Of a stretch of DNA of 64,000 nt, positions 60,086-64,000 are shown in pieces. The notes beneath the pieces were generated by a model, which saw only the letters and a program-made list of their open reading frames with translations, searched no databases and was not told where the DNA came from. This DNA comes from an uncultured Nitrospirales bacterium (GTDB taxonomy: Bacteria > Nitrospirota > Nitrospiria > Nitrospirales > UBA8639). Every line of letters begins with the position of its first letter. Positions within the stretch are counted from its first letter, which is position 1. The stretch spans positions 1,521,001-1,585,000 of the forward strand of contig OY282373.1 in the NCBI GenBank assembly GCA_958295805.1, read 5' to 3'. Made by a program: the position numbers and the translations under genes.

Positions 60086-60388
60086 ATGAGAAAACCAACG
60101 AGAGTGACCAACGCGGGCATGGCCCTGGCTGTGCTCTTCTTCTTGACGCTGGGCGGAGCGCCGCTGGTGGAAGCAAAGACGAAGGTTGCGACAGGCACAG
60201 GTCACCACTTCGAAAGTCGAGCGAGAGCTTGTTCATTTGCCAAATCAGATGCCGAAATAGAGTTGGGTAAGAATGACGACTATAGGTGGCGAGTCGTAGG
60301 GTATAGTGCTTGCGATTGTTCCCAGACTAAGAGTGATGGGGATTGGGTATGCACGGTGGAAGTACGCGGGGAAAAAGACGACGATTAA
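60086..60388 (+). CDS. Small secreted cysteine-containing protein
   Basis: 100 aa from the ATG at 60086 (AAGGAGGG upstream). A signal peptide (MALAVLFFLTLGGAPLVEA) precedes an 80-residue domain with a HHFESRARACSFAKSDAEIE helix and YSACDCSQTKSDGDWVCTVEV, four Cys in all, and an acidic end. No family recognised. It follows the 59312 gene by about 95 bp and may be co-expressed; both belong to the accessory cluster that continues to the window end. Confidence 0.68.
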   Translation: MRKPTRVTNAGMALAVLFFLTLGGAPLVEAKTKVATGTGHHFESRARACSFAKSDAEIELGKNDDYRWRVVGYSACDCSQTKSDGDWVCTVEVRGEKDDD

Positions 60389-60453
60389 ATGACAGCCCTG
60401 CGTGATGGGCATTGTCGCGGTGACGTCAAGGGAGCGTCACCATTTTCGAGAAC

Positions 60454-60480
60454 CAGGCCCGCCTGTTCATGGCGGGCCTG
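60454..60480 (+). terminator. Strong GC hairpin, possible terminator
   Basis: CAGGCCCGCC (60454-60463) pairs perfectly with GGCGGGCCTG (60471-60480) around a 7-base loop. No T-run follows, so factor-independent termination is uncertain; it may instead be the 5' border of the duplicated fragment that starts 10 bases later. Confidence 0.4.
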
Positions 60481-60489
60481 TCATACCGG

Positions 60490-60676
60490 CGGCGCAAGTT
60501 GTATCGGGGCTGGGAAACGACGTGAGTGGATAGAACCAAAAGGGGCGGACCTGCCGTGGCCGAACCCGACGGAGAACCATAAATGGACATTCGTGGGAGC
60601 AAACATTTGGGCCAAAGATTGGGTCTGTGCCGGGAAGGCTGAGTATTGGGATGAACCGGAGGACGCTCCGTATTGA
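60490..60676 (+). pseudogene. Duplicated C-terminal fragment of the 59312 gene
   Basis: The frame reads SCIGAGKRREWIEPKGADLPW, then NHKWTFVGANIWAKDWVCAGK and DAPY, matching the last 60 residues of the 59312-59989 protein at about two-thirds identity, including the stop position. There is no signal peptide, and the upstream in-frame sequence (from 60389) is unrelated. It is a partial gene duplication, probably non-functional as such. Confidence 0.75.
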
Positions 60677-60778
60677 GAGGCTGAGGCCGCGCATCGGAGA
60701 GACGCGCGCAGAAATGGATCGGAGCGTCATGTTGCCCGCCCCGCAAACGAGCGTGGGGTGTGGCGGAAAGGCAAAGCG

Positions 60779-62851
60779 ATGTCTCACAACGTGACAGTGA
60801 ACACCCTGGTCGCCCTGGCCTGTGCCTTGACCCTGGCAGGATGCAGCATCCCAGGGAAGATTTTAGAAACCTTCGATATCGAAAGAGACATCATCGTCAA
60901 GAGGGATGCGAGTCAGAGCGTCATCATCAATCACAAACCGAACTGGATGACTCGGCCGGGAACGGTAACGCCGGAACGCGTCGTCTGTACCGAGCCAAGC
61001 CCGGACGTGGCAACCGTTCTTGCAAGGTCCATTACTGCTAAAGTTGCTGCAGGCGAGGACAGTGCAGAGTATGCTGCCTCGTCGTCGCAGGGGCTGGTGC
61101 AACTGGCGGAACGCACGGTGGCCGTGCAGGTGCTGCGCGAACGCATGTTCCGCGCCTGCGAGTCCTATGCCAACGGGGCCATCACGGGCACCACCTATAC
61201 GCTTCTCATGAACCGGTTCGACCGGGCCATGGTGACGGTCCTGTTCGGCGAAGTGATGGGCGGTGCCTTTGGCCGCAGCCTGGCCGCAATCGGCACCACC
61301 ACCCAAGCGGCCGAAAGACTGGTGGAATTGGACAAAGAACTCAAGGACGCCAAGAAGGCGCTTAAGGAGGCAAGGAGGAAGCCTGAGCCCGATCAGACGA
61401 TCAAGGAGTTGGAGGATGCGGTTACCGAAGCCAAGGCCAAACGAGACTTCGCGGATGAATCCTTCCACACCCACGTAGCCGCCGCTGCCGGCCCCATCGA
61501 GACCAAGGCTGGTCCAGAAACACACGGCTACATGAAAGACGTCTTCAAGGACTTCGTGGAAAGCAATCCAGTGGACGACTACATCGCCGCCTGTGTGGTT
61601 GAAATGGAGCGGGGTCTGGCCGGCAACGACCGCCCCTTCGGTCGCTACAGGGAACAGGTAATCAGCAAGTTAATAGAGCCCCCTTCTAACCGGTTTTCTC
61701 GCTGGGTTTTGGGAACCCTTGAATTATTTAACATTTATACGGACGTTTTGACCACGGAAAGAGAACGAACCCTTGCAGCAATTGAGGGGCTTGATCGGCG
61801 GTCCGCCTTGTTTGAGCATTGTAAGGAGAATCTCACTACTCTGTTGGAACAGCGGGAGTGGACATTCGTGTCCCTCAAGAGGGACGAGATGGAGCTCAAG
61901 AGGGCCGAGTTGAGGGTCCGCGAACAGGAGATACTTACCGCGGCGATGACACAGTGCAACAAGATCAAGGAGCCGTGCAACATCTGTAGTCCACCGTGCA
62001 ACGAGTGCCAGGAGCCGTGCGACCCCTGTAGTCCACCGTGCAACAAGTGCCAGGGGCCGTGCGACCCCTGTAGTCCACCGTGCAACGAGTGCCAGGGGCC
62101 GTGCGACCCCTGTAGTCCACCGTGCAACGAGTGCCAGGAGCCGTGCGACCCCTGTAGTCCACCGTGCAACGAGTGCCAGGGGCCGTGCGACCCCTGTAGT
62201 CCACCGTGCAACAAGTGCAAGGAGACATTGGCCGAAACCTGTATGAAGAAGGTTATCAAGAAGTTTAATGGGCCGTATGAACCTGACACGAATTACCAAT
62301 GGCGGCCCTTTCTCGGCTGCGGCAGCAAAGAGACTCTCCCTACGTTCGCGTTTGATCGGTTCAAACCCAAGATCGAAGAAGCGATCAAAAAACAGGAGAA
62401 AGCCAGGAGGGAATTGAATGCTCTCGTCTTGCAGGAAATCACAGAGGATTGTAACTGTGAAAAAGAAAAGAAAAACCAAAATATCCGTGCGCTAAATGAA
62501 AAAAAGAAAACCTTGATCAGCAAATCCAATGACCTAATTGAACAGGCAGAAAACAAGATGAACGAGGAGACGCGCAATGAACTCGAAACCCTTGAGACTG
62601 ACAGCACGCGCTTCCAGGATAAACTGCAAACGGCGAAGGCTGATCATGAGAGAGAATTTTACCAACTGGAATTGCGGCGCCAGTGTATTAAGGCGAAAAA
62701 AGAATCCAAAGAGTACGAAGCACTCTTAACGAAAATTAAAACCGAGACCGAGAAGTTGAAGCTCCACAGCAAGAAAATGGAGAAGGAGGGTGCCACAGTG
62801 GAGGAGGCAGGTGCCACCAAAATAGAACACGCAGGAGTGAGCAATGGCTGA
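60779..62851 (+). CDS. Large lipoprotein with coiled coils and a Cys/Pro repeat domain
   Basis: 690 aa from the ATG at 60779. A lipoprotein signal ends [12 protein letters not shown]. The N-terminal 300 residues are helical (with [19 protein letters not shown]-type coiled coil near 190-230). At about residues 398-481 lies a domain of six 14-residue units, (E/G)PC(D/N)xCSPPCN(E/K)C(Q/K), with four Cys each. A lysine/glutamate-rich coiled coil fills 530-690. No family recognised. It may be a surface-tethered rod with a rigid, disulfide- or metal-rich hinge; function unknown. Confidence 0.72.
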   Translation: MSHNVTVNTLVALACALTLAGCSIPGKILETFDIERDIIVKRDASQSVIINHKPNWMTRPGTVTPERVVCTEPSPDVATVLARSITAKVAAGEDSAEYAASSSQGLVQLAERTVAVQVLRERMFRACESYANGAITGTTYTLLMNRFDRAMVTVLFGEVMGGAFGRSLAAIGTTTQAAERLVELDKELKDAKKALKEARRKPEPDQTIKELEDAVTEAKAKRDFADESFHTHVAAAAGPIETKAGPETHGYMKDVFKDFVESNPVDDYIAACVVEMERGLAGNDRPFGRYREQVISKLIEPPSNRFSRWVLGTLELFNIYTDVLTTERERTLAAIEGLDRRSALFEHCKENLTTLLEQREWTFVSLKRDEMELKRAELRVREQEILTAAMTQCNKIKEPCNICSPPCNECQEPCDPCSPPCNKCQGPCDPCSPPCNECQGPCDPCSPPCNECQEPCDPCSPPCNECQGPCDPCSPPCNKCKETLAETCMKKVIKKFNGPYEPDTNYQWRPFLGCGSKETLPTFAFDRFKPKIEEAIKKQEKARRELNALVLQEITEDCNCEKEKKNQNIRALNEKKKTLISKSNDLIEQAENKMNEETRNELETLETDSTRFQDKLQTAKADHEREFYQLELRRQCIKAKKESKEYEALLTKIKTETEKLKLHSKKMEKEGATVEEAGATKIEHAGVSNG
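61970..62221 (+). repeat. Six in-frame 42-bp tandem units (Cys/Pro-rich)
   Basis: Units begin at 61970, 62012, 62054, 62096, 62138 and 62180, each starting G(A/G)GCCGTGC and containing TGTAGTCCACCGTGCAAC. Units 2-6 are almost identical; unit 1 is the most diverged. All keep the reading frame of the surrounding lipoprotein. Confidence 0.93.
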
Positions 62852-63089
62852 TACGCGACGAAAGACCGCTTACCCGATCTGTAAGAGTTGACCAATTCGC
62901 GGACAGAATCACCGACTCTCGTCATGCCCGCGCACAGGCTGTTCCGTGGTTGAGACGGGGCGGGAATGCAGGGGAAGGGACAGGGCCACCGGCTGACGCA
63001 GGAAGAAGCACAGAGAAAAGGCGTGGGCCAACCGGCTTTCACCCTGGCGAGGGAGGGTGATGGTTATGAACGACGGGAGGACGTTGACG

Positions 63090-64000
63090 ATGAGCACAGT
63101 GATGACCTTGGTGTGCGTGCTTCTGAGTCTGGGGTGGGGCGGGACGGGGATGGCCCAGGACCGGCTGCCGGAGATTGTGATGGATCAATATTCCTTGGAA
63201 GGGACAAAGGCTTTGGACAAAGGGCAGGCGTACCTGGCGAGACGGGCGTTTGAGAAGATCGAAGCCCTGCCGATCGAGCCGACGCCGGCGTTCTTGTTTA
63301 CGGACGGCCAACGGCTGGTGGAACACGGCACCATGGAGGCGAAGGTGCGCAAAGGCGCAGGCTTGCTCAAACAATTTATTGTCAAGGAGACAGAAGAGTC
63401 CGAACGGTACGCCGCGACGTTGACCCTGCTGTCGCGGGCCGATTGCCTGGGCTGTCAGTCGGCCGCGGGCTGTCAGTCGGCCGCGGGTTGTCCGGCGGAG
63501 GCGGAACAGGCAAAGGCGAAATGTCGGGCGGAGCGACAAAAGCAGAACCTAGAATGCCTCCTCCGGCCAGTCTCCATCCCGGGCGCCCGTTTCCCGATGG
63601 TCTCCATCCCGGGCGGCAGCTTCAAGATGGGCTGCACCCGTGAGCAGCGTGAGTGTGATGACGACGAATACCCGGTACATGAGGTGCGGGTGCGGGCCTT
63701 TGAGATCGGGCAGTATGAGGTGACGAAGGAGCTGTGGGATGCCGTCATGTTCGAGATCCCGAGTCATTTCAGGGACTGTGAACAGTGTCCCATGGAGTCT
63801 GTCAGCTTTGTTGAAATCCAGCGGTTTCTCAAGAAACTGAGCTTGCAAACGGAACACCAGTATCGGTTGCCGACGGAGGCAGAGTGGGAGTATGCGGCCC
63901 GCGGGGGTCAGCAGAGTCGTGGCTACCAGTATGCCGGGAGTGACATCCCGGGTGAGGTGGCGTGGTATGACGGGAATAGCGGGAAGGAGACCACTCCGGT
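63090..64000 (+). CDS. Secreted formylglycine-generating-enzyme-like protein (partial)
   Basis: Open from the ATG at 63090 to the window end (303 codons, incomplete), with GGGAGG 9 bases before the start. A signal peptide (LVCVLLSLGWGGTGMAQ) is followed by a helical region to about residue 130, duplicated CQSAAG units and VSIPGARFPM/VSIPGGSFKMG. From there it is an FGE-sulfatase (SUMF1-like) domain: HEVRVRAFEIGQYEVTKELWDAV, PMESVSFVEIQRFL, YRLPTEAEWEYAARGG and VAWYDGNSG. Bacterial relatives include FGE, EgtB and PvdO; an activity cannot be assigned from the part seen. The duplicated strands are unusual. Confidence 0.85.
   Translation, partial: MSTVMTLVCVLLSLGWGGTGMAQDRLPEIVMDQYSLEGTKALDKGQAYLARRAFEKIEALPIEPTPAFLFTDGQRLVEHGTMEAKVRKGAGLLKQFIVKETEESERYAATLTLLSRADCLGCQSAAGCQSAAGCPAEAEQAKAKCRAERQKQNLECLLRPVSIPGARFPMVSIPGGSFKMGCTREQRECDDDEYPVHEVRVRAFEIGQYEVTKELWDAVMFEIPSHFRDCEQCPMESVSFVEIQRFLKKLSLQTEHQYRLPTEAEWEYAARGGQQSRGYQYAGSDIPGEVAWYDGNSGKETTP

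Noticed and set aside
61724-62479. Minus-strand frames with [13 protein letters not shown] and [11 protein letters not shown] repeats
   Set aside because: Mirror images of the 42-bp Cys/Pro units; the plus frame has the signal peptide, ribosome site and continuous coding pattern.

Overview
The window looks like a piece of a Gram-negative bacterial chromosome of moderately high GC. Outer-membrane-type lipoproteins, an autotransporter, a TatC translocase with several Tat substrates, and periplasmic proteases all point that way. The gene families (paired DUF507 proteins, a cyclophilin-like TM1367 protein, YCF48/BNR-type repeat proteins, a RadA-lipoprotein-TsaB-RimI-YdcH-TatC run) fit a Nitrospirota-like lineage. 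That placement is inference from gene content only. No rRNA gene and no CRISPR array were seen; there is one tRNA (Thr, anticodon TGT).

Layout. 1-0.8 kb: edge of a frameshifted IS1182-type transposase. 0.8-18.97 kb, almost all minus strand: a Tat-exported sulfite-oxidase-fold enzyme, a BNR-repeat lipoprotein, a three-gene ATPase/ATPase/TOPRIM-like operon that resembles a defence system, an M48 lipoprotein protease, an M16 protease pair, a large GC-rich autotransporter, a dipeptide epimerase, a second sulfite-oxidase-fold enzyme, and a VKOR-thioredoxin protein with an HtrA-like protease. 19-27 kb: a CopD-like membrane protein, repeat-rich spacer DNA, a Mug-type DNA glycosylase, periplasmic MsrA, HigBA, a DUF433 protein and a membrane-anchored MutS-like ATPase.

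27-32.3 kb and 43.9-47.3 kb hold two related modules in opposite orientation. Both combine MpaB/rubber-oxygenase-like proteins (DUF2236) with a sulfotransferase; the first adds two membrane acyltransferases. Each module carries duplications and is bounded by direct repeats, and one oxygenase copy survives only as a deletion remnant. This is the strongest candidate here for an undescribed system. Between the modules lie a Phd/VapC pair, a DUF2157/GDYXXLXY pair, TPR-like secreted proteins, thioredoxin, RecN, a DUF6445-type oxygenase, and a five-gene partner-switching operon (STAS, response-regulator phosphatase, RsbW-like kinase, histidine kinase, PP2C).

47.4-57.4 kb is mostly housekeeping: an orphan TRAP solute-binding protein, the cyclophilin-like/DUF507 trio, a 71-72 bp tandem array grown inside a wrecked hicAB locus, then radA, a lipoprotein, tsaB, rimI, ydcH, tatC, a YCF48-like protein and a peptidyl-prolyl isomerase, followed by tRNA-Thr. 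57.5-64 kb is accessory: a DUF1640 coiled-coil protein with expanded repeats, a hairpin-rich spacer, small secreted cysteine-containing proteins with a duplicated fragment, a lipoprotein with six Cys/Pro-rich 14-residue repeats, and a secreted formylglycine-generating-enzyme-like protein cut by the window end.
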